64,000 nt of DNA from the NCBI GenBank assembly GCA_021299375.1, contig JAJTGR010000003.1:1-64000 (forward strand), read 5' to 3'. A program made the translations under genes and the position numbers. Below are positions 35,768 to 45,132 of this stretch, one piece after another (position 1 is the first letter of the stretch; each line of letters opens with the position of its first letter). The stretch is from Gemmatimonadota bacterium. Its GTDB lineage: Bacteria > Gemmatimonadota > Gemmatimonadetes > Gemmatimonadales > Gemmatimonadaceae. Below the pieces are notes generated by a model. That model did no database searches. It worked only from the letters and a program-made list of their open reading frames with translations, and was not told the origin of the DNA.

Positions 35768-38700
35768 ATGCAACTCTTTTCTCGGAACAAGGCGTTGATC
35801 GCCCTGAGCCTCGGTGCCTTGACGGCACTGGGCGCTTGCGGTGACGACGTCACGGTGTCAGAGCCGGCGCCGACGCCGGTAACGGTCGCCATTACGCCGC
35901 CCAGCGCCAGCATGAATGTTGGCGAGTCGCTCAACTTCGCCGTCCAGATCTCGGGCGGTGCCGCGACGGCCACCCCGACGCTCGCCAGCTGCACGTCGAG
36001 CAACACGGCGGTGGCGACGGCGGCGGTCTCGGGCGCGGCGTGCCGCGTCACGGCCGTAGCGGCGGGGAATGCCACGGTCACCGCGGCGGCCAGCACGGGC
36101 CAGGCGGCGGCGGCGGCCATCACGGTCAACGCCCCGGCGGCGGCCATCAGCGGGTTGACCCTCTCGCCGACGACGTCGAACATCGCCGTCGGGCAGTCGG
36201 TCACGATCGTTCCCACGGTGAACCGGGCCGGCTCGGCCGTCACGGTCGCCTACACGTACACGTCCTCGTCGAACGCGATCGCCACGGTGAACGCGAGCGG
36301 CGTCGTGACGGCCGTGGCGCCTGGCGTCGCGACGATCACGGTGTCGGCGACGGGCACGGGCACGGGCTTCTCGTCGGCCACGCTGACGGGGGCCGCCACG
36401 GTGACCGTTGCGGCGCTGCCGCAGGGCATCACGGCGCTCAACGTCCAGCCGACGTCGCTGGCCATCGCGCTCGGCAGCACGGCGCAGCTCGCCGCCTCGG
36501 CGCAGCAGCCCACGGGCGCGGCCGCGGCCACGATCACCTACGGCACGACGGTCCCGTCGGTCGCCACGGTGTCGGCCACGGGCCTCGTGACGGCGGTGGC
36601 GCCGGGCACGGCGGTGATCACGGTGACGGCCACCTCGGCCGCCAACGCGAACTTCGCCGCGTCGACGCTCACGCAGCTGGTCCCGGTGACGGTGTCGCCG
36701 TCGGCCAACGTGACCATCCAGACGATCACGCAGGGCCCGATCGTCACGTCGTATGTCGAGGCCACGAGCGGCAGCGCGCTGCAGGCCGGTATCGTCACCG
36801 CGACGAACGCCCAGGTCAATCAGCCGATCGACATCACGAACGTCCGCGACCAGATCCAGGTCACGGCCAACCTGCAGCCGAACGGCCAGCGGGTGGACTC
36901 GGTGGTGGTGTTCATCGCCAACGCGGACGGCTCGGGCCGTCGCGCGGCGGCCCGCCAGCTGTTCTCGAACGGCACGGCGAACGCCGGTGACATCAACCTG
37001 TTCGTGAACACGGCCGACTTCGCGGCCAACTTCACGGCCGGCACGGCCGATGTGTTCTACCCGAACGGCCAGAAGCTGATCTCGGTCTCGGTGTTCACGA
37101 CCGAAGGCACGACGGCCCGCGAAATCCAGAACGCGCAGAACAACCGCCAGACCGTCAACTTCAACAACATCGACGGCTACGCGGCCCAGTACACCAACCC
37201 GACGCGCACCGCCAACAACCCGGCCAACGGGTTCAACTGGTGGGGCGGCCCGGGCGCCGAGGGTCAGGGTTCGGCGACGATCGTGCCCGTGTTCTACACG
37301 GCCGGCCGTCAGATCACCGCGCTCACGCTCGGCATGCGTCAGGGTCTGACCTTCACGACCGCGATCTGCGATCAGGCGGGTCAGGCGACCGCCACGCTCT
37401 CCGGTCAGGGTGTCAGCACCGAGTCGTACACGGCGGCGCCGTTCCGCGCCACGTACAACGCGAACATCGGCCGCATGACGTCGAGCGGCACGGCCACCTC
37501 GACGGCCTGGTCCAGCGCCGGCAACGGCAACATCGAGTGCCGTGGCTACGAGCACCCGGCGGCCCAGCAGCAGAACGTGATGGGCGTCGTCGCGGCGACG
37601 GACAACCAGAACAACAACGCCCCGCTCGTGACGTTTGCCGAGGGCTACCGCTTCTCGACGGCCGTGGGCCGGCCGATGGCGAACCGCCTCGACTACGCCG
37701 CGCCGGTCACCCCGGAGCCGGACATCCGCCGCGCCAACCCGTCGGTGACGGGCACGCCGGCCATCACGGGCTGGGTCAACGCCGCGTTCAGCATTGCCAG
37801 CAACACGAACACCGCGTCGACGGACGCCGGTGTCGGCCCGTCGGGCACGCGTAACTGGTTCTACCGTGGCTGTGCGGCCGGCAACACCGGCGGCTCGGAC
37901 ACCCTGTCGGTGTCGTTCGACGGCACGGGCAACACGGTGCCGGAGTGCGCCGCCAACGCCCTTGGCGGGTGGGACGGCGCGACGTTCACGGCGAGCGGCG
38001 GCACGGGCGCCTACGGCATCCGTACGCGCGGACCGTTCCGCGCCTACTTCGTCGAGACCGACCGCCTCCTGAACTCGGCCGAGTCGCCCGCGTCGCAGCA
38101 GTTCGGCGTCGACAAGACCTTGCCGGCGATCCGCTGGACGGCCAACACGTCGGCTGACACCACGATCGGCAACTTCTCGTTCAGCAACGACGTGCTCGAC
38201 GAGCGCGCCGGCTTCATCGACGCGTCGCTCGACGCGACGGCCATCCAGAAGAATTCGGATGGCACCAACGGCACGCTCAGTGTCACGACGCGTGGCTCGC
38301 AGCAGGTGCTGGTCTCGCGCGGCGCTGGTGTCATCACCAACACCACGAACCGCACGAACTGCTGGAACCTCAACACGCTGACGCCGGTGGTGGTGCTCGA
38401 CGGGAACAGCAACGCCGTGTCGGCCGGTGCCACGTTCAACTCGGCGCCGACCTGCTCGTTCTTTGCGCTGCCGGCCAACCAGATCGCCGGTACGCTTTCC
38501 GACGGCTGGCGCTCGGCGTACACGTTCACGACCGCGACCGACGGCATTTACCACTATGCCACGCGCGTGTTCGACCGTGCCGGCAACGCGACCGAGACGG
38601 TGCGTCGCCGCGCGATCAAGGACAACACCGGCTCCGCGCCGGTGGTGGCCGACCTGAACGTGCCGCTCTCGATCGACCGCAACACCAACCCGACGTTCCC

Positions 38701-40648
38701 GGTCACGACCAGCGACAACGTCGAGATCCGTGGGAACAACGTGACGCTCTCGTATGGCTCGGCCATCCCGAGCAGCTTCCCGCTCGTGTACCCGAAGCAG
38801 CTCATCGACGCCCGCTTCAACGACGTCGTGAACTCGCCGCTGGTGCGTGATGTGACGGTGCCGCTCCCCACGCCGTTCGTGGTCAGCGTCCAGAGCTCCG
38901 GCGGGACGACGCCGACGACCAGCACGACGGCCGGGACGAACCTGACGAGCATCACCGCGCGGATGTTCGATCCGGAGAACGCCAGCACGGCCTCGCCGAC
39001 GATCACCTTCGGCTCGACCGTGTTCAACACGCAGAACGGGTTCGGTGCGGTCAACCCCGCGTCGGCGCCGCTGTTCTCGCAGTGGGCGGTGCTGCCGTCG
39101 ACGGCGGCAGGCTGGAATGCGCCGGAAGGCCTGAAGGCGCAGCTGCGCTCGAGCACGAACGTGACCAACTCGCCGTTCTCGCGCGTGGACTTCTACCGCC
39201 TCAACGGTAGCCAGTACGAGTACCTGGCGTCGGCGACCACGCCGGCGGCCGCGGACCAGGGCAGCGAGCGCAACTGGACGTACACGGTGGCGTCGTCGTC
39301 CTTCGCCAACACGCCGACCGCGCTGCAGACGATTCAGCGTCCGGTGCAGGTGGGGGATGCCATCATCGCCATCGGCGTCCGCTCCAACGGTGCGGGTCTG
39401 GTGACGCCGGCCGGCGTGATCGGTGGCAACGCCCTCAACCTCACCATCGCGGGTCTCCCGGCTGGTGGCGCGGGTAGCGTGACCATCACCGATGGCGCGG
39501 GCTTCACCACCACGGCGACCGCCTCGGGCATCGTGTCGCTGCCGGCTGCCGGCACGTACTTCGTGACCGGTAACGCGGTGACGGTGAACAGCGTGGCCTA
39601 CGGCCCGACCTCGGGCACGCAGACCATCACGGTGAACGGCCTGGCCAGTGCCACGGTGACGTACGGCATCGCGGCCACGCAGATCAACGTGACCACCACC
39701 GGCCTGTTCTCGGGCTCGGGCTCGTACACGGTGACTGGCCCGGGTGGCTACTCGGCCAGCTTCACGGACGCCAACGGCACCCGCACGATCAACGTCCCGG
39801 CTGCCGGCAGCTACACGATCACGGCGACGGCCACCCAGACCATCGGCGGCCTGCAGTACGGCGTCGCGGTCTCGGCCAGCCCGGTGACGGTGGTGGTTGG
39901 CTCCACCCCGGCGACCTCCACGTTGACGTACACGCAGCAGACGCTGCGCCTGAACGTGGCCATCACGGCCCCGACGGGCGTGACGCCGAACGTGTCGGTT
40001 TCGTGCACGGGCGGCGCGGGCTTCGCGTCGGGCACGATCGCGAGCACGGGCACGACCCTGCTCACGACCGGTAACACGGCCACCGACAACAACGCCACGT
40101 GCACCACGACGGCGGCGGCGGTGACGGTCGGCGGTCTGACGTACACGGCTTCCATCTCGCAGGCCAACGCCAGCACGTCGAGCACCATCCCGACGGCCAC
40201 GGTGACCTACGCGTTGGTCCAGCCGACCATCACGGTCAACCTGGGCTCGATCGGTGGTGCGCCGAACAACCTCCCGAACGGCATCGCGTACTCGGTGCGC
40301 GTGACGAGCTCGGCCTACTCGTCGACGGGTGGCTTCATCGACGTGCCCGGTGTCACGGGTACGCCGCTGGTCATCAACGCCCCGGTGAACGGCACCTACA
40401 ACGTGTCGATCAACCGCATCCTGACGCTCAACACGCAGACCTGGCGCATCGAAGCCACGGCCGACGTGACGACGACGGGTGGTGCCACGGTCGGTACGGT
40501 CAACGCGGGCATGGTGGCGGGCGACTTCGCCCTCTCGCCGAACCCGCGCCCGAACGCCATCGTCTCGGGTATCGTCCTCACCGGTTCGGCCACGGCGACG
40601 GACTACCAGGCGGTCGTGAACTTCGGCTTCACCGGCCCGCTGCCGTAA
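35768..40648 (+). CDS. Giant Ig-like (Big_2) surface lipoprotein
   Basis: A 1626-residue lipoprotein from the ATG at 35768 (lipobox LGAC, ribosome site AGAGGGGG). Three bacterial Ig-like Big_2 repeats fill about residues 35-325; each ends with a motif such as VVTAVAPGVATITVSATG or LVTAVAPGTAVITVTA. A long central region (about 330-1230) rich in Asn, Thr and aromatic residues is unassigned. The last 400 residues hold three diverged copies of the GLP-type repeat also present in the two protease lipoproteins further right (for example LNLTIAGLPAGGAGSVTI and GSYTVTGPGGYSASF). It is probably an adhesin or surface-layer component. It has its own terminator downstream. Codon bias is strong enough to leave a 5-kb antisense frame open. 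Confidence 0.88.
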   Translation: MQLFSRNKALIALSLGALTALGACGDDVTVSEPAPTPVTVAITPPSASMNVGESLNFAVQISGGAATATPTLASCTSSNTAVATAAVSGAACRVTAVAAGNATVTAAASTGQAAAAAITVNAPAAAISGLTLSPTTSNIAVGQSVTIVPTVNRAGSAVTVAYTYTSSSNAIATVNASGVVTAVAPGVATITVSATGTGTGFSSATLTGAATVTVAALPQGITALNVQPTSLAIALGSTAQLAASAQQPTGAAAATITYGTTVPSVATVSATGLVTAVAPGTAVITVTATSAANANFAASTLTQLVPVTVSPSANVTIQTITQGPIVTSYVEATSGSALQAGIVTATNAQVNQPIDITNVRDQIQVTANLQPNGQRVDSVVVFIANADGSGRRAAARQLFSNGTANAGDINLFVNTADFAANFTAGTADVFYPNGQKLISVSVFTTEGTTAREIQNAQNNRQTVNFNNIDGYAAQYTNPTRTANNPANGFNWWGGPGAEGQGSATIVPVFYTAGRQITALTLGMRQGLTFTTAICDQAGQATATLSGQGVSTESYTAAPFRATYNANIGRMTSSGTATSTAWSSAGNGNIECRGYEHPAAQQQNVMGVVAATDNQNNNAPLVTFAEGYRFSTAVGRPMANRLDYAAPVTPEPDIRRANPSVTGTPAITGWVNAAFSIASNTNTASTDAGVGPSGTRNWFYRGCAAGNTGGSDTLSVSFDGTGNTVPECAANALGGWDGATFTASGGTGAYGIRTRGPFRAYFVETDRLLNSAESPASQQFGVDKTLPAIRWTANTSADTTIGNFSFSNDVLDERAGFIDASLDATAIQKNSDGTNGTLSVTTRGSQQVLVSRGAGVITNTTNRTNCWNLNTLTPVVVLDGNSNAVSAGATFNSAPTCSFFALPANQIAGTLSDGWRSAYTFTTATDGIYHYATRVFDRAGNATETVRRRAIKDNTGSAPVVADLNVPLSIDRNTNPTFPVTTSDNVEIRGNNVTLSYGSAIPSSFPLVYPKQLIDARFNDVVNSPLVRDVTVPLPTPFVVSVQSSGGTTPTTSTTAGTNLTSITARMFDPENASTASPTITFGSTVFNTQNGFGAVNPASAPLFSQWAVLPSTAAGWNAPEGLKAQLRSSTNVTNSPFSRVDFYRLNGSQYEYLASATTPAAADQGSERNWTYTVASSSFANTPTALQTIQRPVQVGDAIIAIGVRSNGAGLVTPAGVIGGNALNLTIAGLPAGGAGSVTITDGAGFTTTATASGIVSLPAAGTYFVTGNAVTVNSVAYGPTSGTQTITVNGLASATVTYGIAATQINVTTTGLFSGSGSYTVTGPGGYSASFTDANGTRTINVPAAGSYTITATATQTIGGLQYGVAVSASPVTVVVGSTPATSTLTYTQQTLRLNVAITAPTGVTPNVSVSCTGGAGFASGTIASTGTTLLTTGNTATDNNATCTTTAAAVTVGGLTYTASISQANASTSSTIPTATVTYALVQPTITVNLGSIGGAPNNLPNGIAYSVRVTSSAYSSTGGFIDVPGVTGTPLVINAPVNGTYNVSINRILTLNTQTWRIEATADVTTTGGATVGTVNAGMVAGDFALSPNPRPNAIVSGIVLTGSATATDYQAVVNFGFTGPLP

Positions 40649-40685
40649 TCGCAGCAGTCGCTGAACTGAACTAGCGCAGGAAGAG

Positions 40686-40713
40686 TGGGGGGCGTCCTTC
40701 GGGGCGCCCCCCA
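40686..40713 (+). terminator. Hairpin terminator with UUCG loop
   Basis: Stem TGGGGGGCG (40686-40694) pairs with CGCCCCCCA (40705-40713). The inner bases extend the stem by one wobble and two GC pairs to a TTCG tetraloop. It lies 37 bases after the stop of the giant Ig-like gene. Confidence 0.85.
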
Positions 40714-40846
40714 TTGGCGTTGCACCCTCGGGTTGACGGGGGCACCTGCATGAACGTCGCCAAGCCCCACCGCATGGGACCGTCACATGGGACCGCGTCG
40801 TGAAACGGAACCCGCTCTGCAATTCGGCTACAGGTCGCTATCATTC

Positions 40847-40873
40847 AAGGCTGCGCGGGCCCCGCGCAGCCTT
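40847..40873 (+). terminator. Second GC-rich palindrome before the 40901 gene
   Basis: AAGGCTGCGCGGG (40847-40859) and its complement (40861-40873) form a near-perfect palindrome followed by TTTCTC. Only 27 bases before a start codon, it could be a backup terminator or an attenuator in the next gene's leader. Confidence 0.5.
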
Positions 40874-40900
40874 TCTCCGTACCTGACCCCCTGTTCGCAT

Positions 40901-41350
40901 ATGACCCCTGCATTCGTTCGCACTTTCTCCATGATGGCCGCAGCCGCTGCACTGCTGCTCGCGGCCTGCGGCCCCTCCGATGTCGTGGGCAAGGAAAAGC
41001 TTGGCCCCGTCAACGAGGGCATGAAGCTCGCCGACCTCCCCCCCGTCCTCGGCACGGGACCGCTCGCGCCCAATCAGCCGGCCGATTCGCTCCGCCTGTT
41101 CAACGGCTACCGTACGCAGGTCTTCCTGGTGCAGGGCAAGCAGTACCGGGTGGTGTGGTACCGCGACAAGCCCGGCAGCATCGAGGAGGAGATCTCTCGT
41201 GAGCGCGAGACCCCCGTGCTGCTCGAGAACGACGTCGTGATTGGAAAGGGGTGGGCCTTCTTCGATCAGACGGCCGAGGAGGTGGGTATCCCGAATCCGT
41301 ACCGCACACGCGAACGGCTGGATTCCATCGCCCAGGCACAGACGAGGTAG
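40901..41350 (+). CDS. Small lipoprotein, unknown
   Basis: A 149-residue protein from the ATG at 40901 with lipobox LLAAC followed by GPSDVVG. The longer frame from 40787 adds residues before the signal peptide and spans the palindrome at 40847-40873, so I reject it. The mature part contains a short beta domain (YRTQVFLVQGKQYRVVWYRD) and a C-terminal charged helix. No family was recognised. Convergent with the 41620-43887 gene and separated from it by a strong shared terminator. Confidence 0.7.
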   Translation: MTPAFVRTFSMMAAAAALLLAACGPSDVVGKEKLGPVNEGMKLADLPPVLGTGPLAPNQPADSLRLFNGYRTQVFLVQGKQYRVVWYRDKPGSIEEEISRERETPVLLENDVVIGKGWAFFDQTAEEVGIPNPYRTRERLDSIAQAQTR

Positions 41351-41483
41351 CCGTAGTCGCGCCTCGTGCGCTGCCAACGGTAAGGGCGTCTCGGCGCGTC
41401 AGTCTCGATCATCGGGTCAACCGGCAGGCTCCCTCGCCGCACTGTTGGTGTGGCCGCCTTGCTCCCACCCCGTGGTTCACAAT

Positions 41484-41522
41484 ACAAACGGCCCCCGCGA
41501 GTCACTCACGGGGGCCGTTTGT
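41484..41522. terminator. Bidirectional terminator
   Basis: A perfect 14-bp stem: ACAAACGGCCCCCG at 41484-41497 with its complement at 41509-41522 and an 11-base loop. The A/T-rich outer ends give short T runs in both directions, fitting the convergent genes ending at 41350 and 41620. Confidence 0.88.
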
Positions 41523-41619
41523 CGTTCCGGGCAAAGCACGTGACAGCGCCTGTACCGCCGCGCGAGGCGCTGGCGGCCCCCCACCCTCCCCGGGGGAGCG
41601 CCAGCGTCAGGCCATTCCC

Positions 41620-43887
41620 TTACTGGAGCACGGCGGTGGCCGACGCGCTCAGCAGCCCCGCTGACGTGGCCGTCAGGGTCTGCGTGGAGCCCGTTCCGGT
41701 GCCGGTCACCCACGTGACCGTGATGAGCCCGCTTGCATCGGTCGCCGCGGGATTGGCCGAGGAAATCGTGCCGGCAACTGGCGTGGTACCGCCCGACGCC
41801 GCGGCCGACAACCCGATGCTGACGCCCTGCACCAGCACGTTGTTGCCGAATGCATCTTGCACGCGGAAAACGACCTGGTAGCTCGTGCTCGCGACCGCGT
41901 TCGTGGTGGGCGCCGTGGAAGACACCAGTACCAGGCGGTTGGCTGCGGCCGCCGCCATGTTGGCCGTGAAGGTGACGCCGGTGACGTTCGGGATAGTCGC
42001 CACCACCGACGCGGTGCCCGCTACCGTGGGCAGCGTCCACGAGCCAAGGGTCGCGACGCCATTGGCGTTGGTCGTCTGCGTCCCCCCGGTGATCGTGCCC
42101 GACGCGTTGTTGCCGAGCGTGAACGTCACCGTGACGCCCGCCACGGGGTTCCCGAGCGCATCGGTGACCCGAACCGACGGCAGCGTCGGGGCAGCCTGAT
42201 TCGAGGCCACCACGATCGTGCCGAGGCTGGTGCTGGTCTGGGCCGTCAGGTTGGCGGCGGCACCGGCCGTGGCCGTCGCCGTGAACGTGAAGTCCGGCAG
42301 GTTGGCTACCCGGGCAATGAGCGTTTGGGCACCCGCCGTTCCGCCAAGGGTCCAGCTTCCGACCGTGGCGACACCCACCGCGTTGGTGGTGGCCGTGCCG
42401 CCAGTCAGGGAACCGCCGCCCGAGCCGATGAGGAACGACACCGCCACGCCCGGCACCGGGTTGCCGCGGTTGTCGCGCACGACCACACTGGGGGCGATCG
42501 CCACCGCCGTACCGGCTATGGCCGCCTGGTTGTTGCCGGCGTTTACGACCACCGTAGCCGGCGCCCCGGCGGTGGCCGTGGCCGAGAAGAGCACCGGGTT
42601 GCCGGTAATGCCCTGAGCCTGGACGGTGGCTCGAAGCGAGTTGGCGCCGATGTCGTCGCCGAGGGTCCAGCCGCCGACGGTGGCAATCCCCAGCGCATTG
42701 GTTACGGGACGCCGGGTGACGGCCGAACCGCCACCGCTCACCACCTCGAACAGGACCTCGAGCCCCGCTACCGGGTTGCCGAAGCTGTCGGACACCCGCA
42801 CCGCGGGTTCGATAGGCACCGGGCGGCCAACCGGGACCGACTGGTTGTTGCCCGCCGAGATGGCGACCTGGCTCGCGACGGCTGCGCGCGCCGCGGCCGT
42901 GAAGACCACGGGGGGCAGCGTCCCGGCCGTGGCCGTCAGGGTGTAGTTCTGCGCCGTCGTGCCGAGCTGCCACCCATCGGGTGAGGCGTTGCCGTTGGCA
43001 TCGGTGTTCTTGGTGCCACCCGCTACGTTGGAGCCTGCCGAGGCGACGAACGAAACGGCGGCACCGGCCACCGGGTTACCATTGGCGTCGAGCACCCGCA
43101 CGGTCGGGATGGGTGTGAGCAGCGCGCCCACGGTTCCCGTCAGGCTGGTGGTGCCGGTGGCCACGACGCTGGCCGCCGCACCGGCCGTGGCTGTGGCGGT
43201 GAACGTAAGGGGGTTGGAGGCCACCCCGTTGGAAAGCACCAGCGCGGTCAGGCGGTTGGCGCCGACAGCGGGGCCGAGGGTCCACGAGCCGACCGCGGCT
43301 ACACCCTGGGCGTTGGTGGTCGCGCCGGCGCCCGAAACGGAACCGCCGCCGGCGGCGACAGTGAAGAAGACCGAGGTGCCGGCGACCGGGTTGTTGAAGC
43401 GGTCACGCACCACGACGGCCGGGGGCGTCCCGACCGCGGCGCCAGCCACGGCGTTCTGGTTGTTGCCCGCCGAGATGGCCACTGAGCTTGGCGCTCCGGC
43501 GGTGGCGGTGGCGGTGAACGTCGCCGAGGTGGCGACACCGGCCACAGTGGCCGTCAAGCGCTGGGCGCCGGCCGCTTCGCCGAGCCGCCAGCGTGTGCTG
43601 GCCGTGCCCGTGTTGTCGGTGGTGTCGACAGCCGGCGTCACCGTACCGCCACCGTCGACGGCGAACGTCACGATCTGGCCGCCGAGCGGCGCGCCACCGT
43701 TGTCGGCCACGCGCACGCTGATAGGTTCGCTGAGCAGTTCCCCGACGGTACCGGCGAGTGTCACGCCGCCGACGGGCGACACGGATGCGGGGGGGCGAGG
43801 GCCATCACCGCCATTACAGGCAGCGAGGCCAAGGGCGGAAAGCGAGAGGGCCAGCGCCGGCCAGGAGAGGTGCGCGCGTCTCTTCAT
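41620..43887 (-). CDS. Seven-repeat Ig-like (Big_1/invasin-type) lipoprotein
   Basis: A 755-residue lipoprotein (signal ending LGLAAC, Cys24) made almost entirely of seven tandem Ig-like repeats of about 100 residues. Each repeat has the Big_1/invasin pattern: a start like SAGNNQ, a core like VVVRDRFNNPVAGTSVFFTV, then GVATVGSWTLG and a closing FTATATAGA. Consecutive repeats are clearly related but not identical, so this is not a recent expansion. Such proteins are rigid surface stalks used in adhesion. No C-terminal binding or anchoring domain is present beyond the last repeat, so the N-terminal lipid holds it to the membrane. Transcribed alone. Confidence 0.9.
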   Translation of the reverse strand: MKRRAHLSWPALALSLSALGLAACNGGDGPRPPASVSPVGGVTLAGTVGELLSEPISVRVADNGGAPLGGQIVTFAVDGGGTVTPAVDTTDNTGTASTRWRLGEAAGAQRLTATVAGVATSATFTATATAGAPSSVAISAGNNQNAVAGAAVGTPPAVVVRDRFNNPVAGTSVFFTVAAGGGSVSGAGATTNAQGVAAVGSWTLGPAVGANRLTALVLSNGVASNPLTFTATATAGAAASVVATGTTSLTGTVGALLTPIPTVRVLDANGNPVAGAAVSFVASAGSNVAGGTKNTDANGNASPDGWQLGTTAQNYTLTATAGTLPPVVFTAAARAAVASQVAISAGNNQSVPVGRPVPIEPAVRVSDSFGNPVAGLEVLFEVVSGGGSAVTRRPVTNALGIATVGGWTLGDDIGANSLRATVQAQGITGNPVLFSATATAGAPATVVVNAGNNQAAIAGTAVAIAPSVVVRDNRGNPVPGVAVSFLIGSGGGSLTGGTATTNAVGVATVGSWTLGGTAGAQTLIARVANLPDFTFTATATAGAAANLTAQTSTSLGTIVVASNQAAPTLPSVRVTDALGNPVAGVTVTFTLGNNASGTITGGTQTTNANGVATLGSWTLPTVAGTASVVATIPNVTGVTFTANMAAAAANRLVLVSSTAPTTNAVASTSYQVVFRVQDAFGNNVLVQGVSIGLSAAASGGTTPVAGTISSANPAATDASGLITVTWVTGTGTGSTQTLTATSAGLLSASATAVLQ

Positions 43888-44038
43888 GGGACATTGGGGT
43901 GGCGAGGAGATCGCCAGCGTACACCCGTAGCGCCGGCGAGCCGTGCTGACGCATTACCCTGCGTCGGGGCGTCGCGTGACAGTAATGCCGCTCAATCAGG
44001 CGCGAAAGAGTCGCCGCACAACCCGCGTGTGTAACCGG

Positions 44039-44737
44039 TCACCACGCCGGTGGATGCGATGGTGCCAGTGGCGTGGGGGTGAGCGCGAACACGGCGGCCA
44101 TACCTGCGATGAGCGCGCGCTGCACGTCGACGAATGCCGGCACCGGCAGCTCGGCGTTCGCGCATTCGCGGGCGACCGTGCTCATGGTCACGCCATCAAT
44201 GCCGCACGGCACGGTGTGGTCGAAGGTGCGCAGGTCGTTCTCGACGTTCAGCGCCACGCCGTGCCAGGTAACCCAGTCGCGCGCGTGCACACCAATGCTC
44301 GCCAGCTTGCGCCGGCCGTCGGCGTCCTCACGCCAGACGCCCGTGAGCCCAGCCACGCGACTCGTCTCGAGCCCCAGCATGGCGAGGCCGTGCATCACGG
44401 CGCCCTCGACCTGTCGCAGGTACCAGTGCAGGTCCTTCCGGTGGCGCTTGAGGTCGATGATGGGATACGCGACGAGCTGCCCGGGTTCGTGCACGGTCAC
44501 GTCGCCGCCGCGCTCGACGTCGCGGAGTTGGATGCCCTGCGCCTCGAGGTACTGCGGTGTCGCCAGCAGATGCGCGGGCTTGGTGCTGCGACCGAGCGTG
44601 ACCACTGGTGGGTGCTGCACGAGGATCAGCAAGTCCTCGTCGAGGGCGCCGCTGATGCGGGCGGCGGCGGCGCGCTTCTGCAGCGCCCAGGCGTCGTCGT
44701 AGGGGGTGAGGCCGAGATCGAGCGTGTAGAGGAGCAC
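44039..44737 (-). CDS. lipB: Lipoyl(octanoyl) transferase
   Basis: A 232-residue enzyme that moves octanoyl from acyl carrier protein to apo-E2 proteins, the first step in lipoate attachment. The active-site loop is RGGDVTVHEPGQ (76-87), a variant of the usual RGGxVTYHGPGQ with Glu in place of the first Gly. The catalytic Lys144 is in KLASIGVHARDWVTWHG and the nucleophile Cys178 is in VPCGIDG. LALNVN appears as VALNVEND. Length is normal. LipA, which inserts sulfur afterwards, is encoded at 57279-58190 on the same strand, on the far side of the pyruvate dehydrogenase genes. Confidence 0.95.
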   Translation of the reverse strand: MLLYTLDLGLTPYDDAWALQKRAAAARISGALDEDLLILVQHPPVVTLGRSTKPAHLLATPQYLEAQGIQLRDVERGGDVTVHEPGQLVAYPIIDLKRHRKDLHWYLRQVEGAVMHGLAMLGLETSRVAGLTGVWREDADGRRKLASIGVHARDWVTWHGVALNVENDLRTFDHTVPCGIDGVTMSTVARECANAELPVPAFVDVQRALIAGMAAVFALTPTPLAPSHPPAW

Positions 44738-45132
44738 GCGTGAATATAGGGCCGCGTCCGTGCTGGGCCGGGGCGCTCGGGCGGCCTGGCAATCCCATGA
44801 TCAAGGGTGCGTCGTTCCGCTCACGGAGCAGGGGCGCACGTGATGTAGTTGCTGCGGATGGGCGTGCTCCGCGCGGTGAGGCAGCGCAAGGTGCTGGCCG
44901 TGCTGCAGGAAATGTTCGCGGTGTAGACCGTGGGCGCCGTGACGGGCGGGCAATGGGCACGTCGCGGCGACGCAGGCCTACGGGAACCGATCTGGCGAGT
45001 GAGCAACCGACGGCGCGTCGGAATGAGCCATCGGCGCTGAAAATGGTGAAGGCCGAACGGGCGTTCGAACCCATGCTGCGGGTGAGCGCAAAGCGCTGAG
45101 GTTCCTTTTGCACGCTCCCGTAGATATCTTGA
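44738..45132. other. Spacer without a confident gene
   Basis: About 395 bases. Open frames exist on both strands (for example 44740-45099 plus and 44821-45225 minus), but they conflict with each other, are Arg/Ala-rich and lack ribosome sites or domains. I see no nameable feature. Confidence 0.4.

Noticed and set aside
35858-40822. Long minus-strand frame opposite the giant Ig-like gene
   Set aside because: Composition is dominated by Arg, Gly, His and Asp with no domain, signal or ribosome site. The plus-strand frame has a lipobox, Ig-like repeats and a matching terminator.
41620-43887. Possible CRISPR or DNA-level repeat array because of regular 300-base periodicity
   Set aside because: The periodicity is at protein level (Ig-like repeats of about 100 residues); DNA identity between units is too low for an array.
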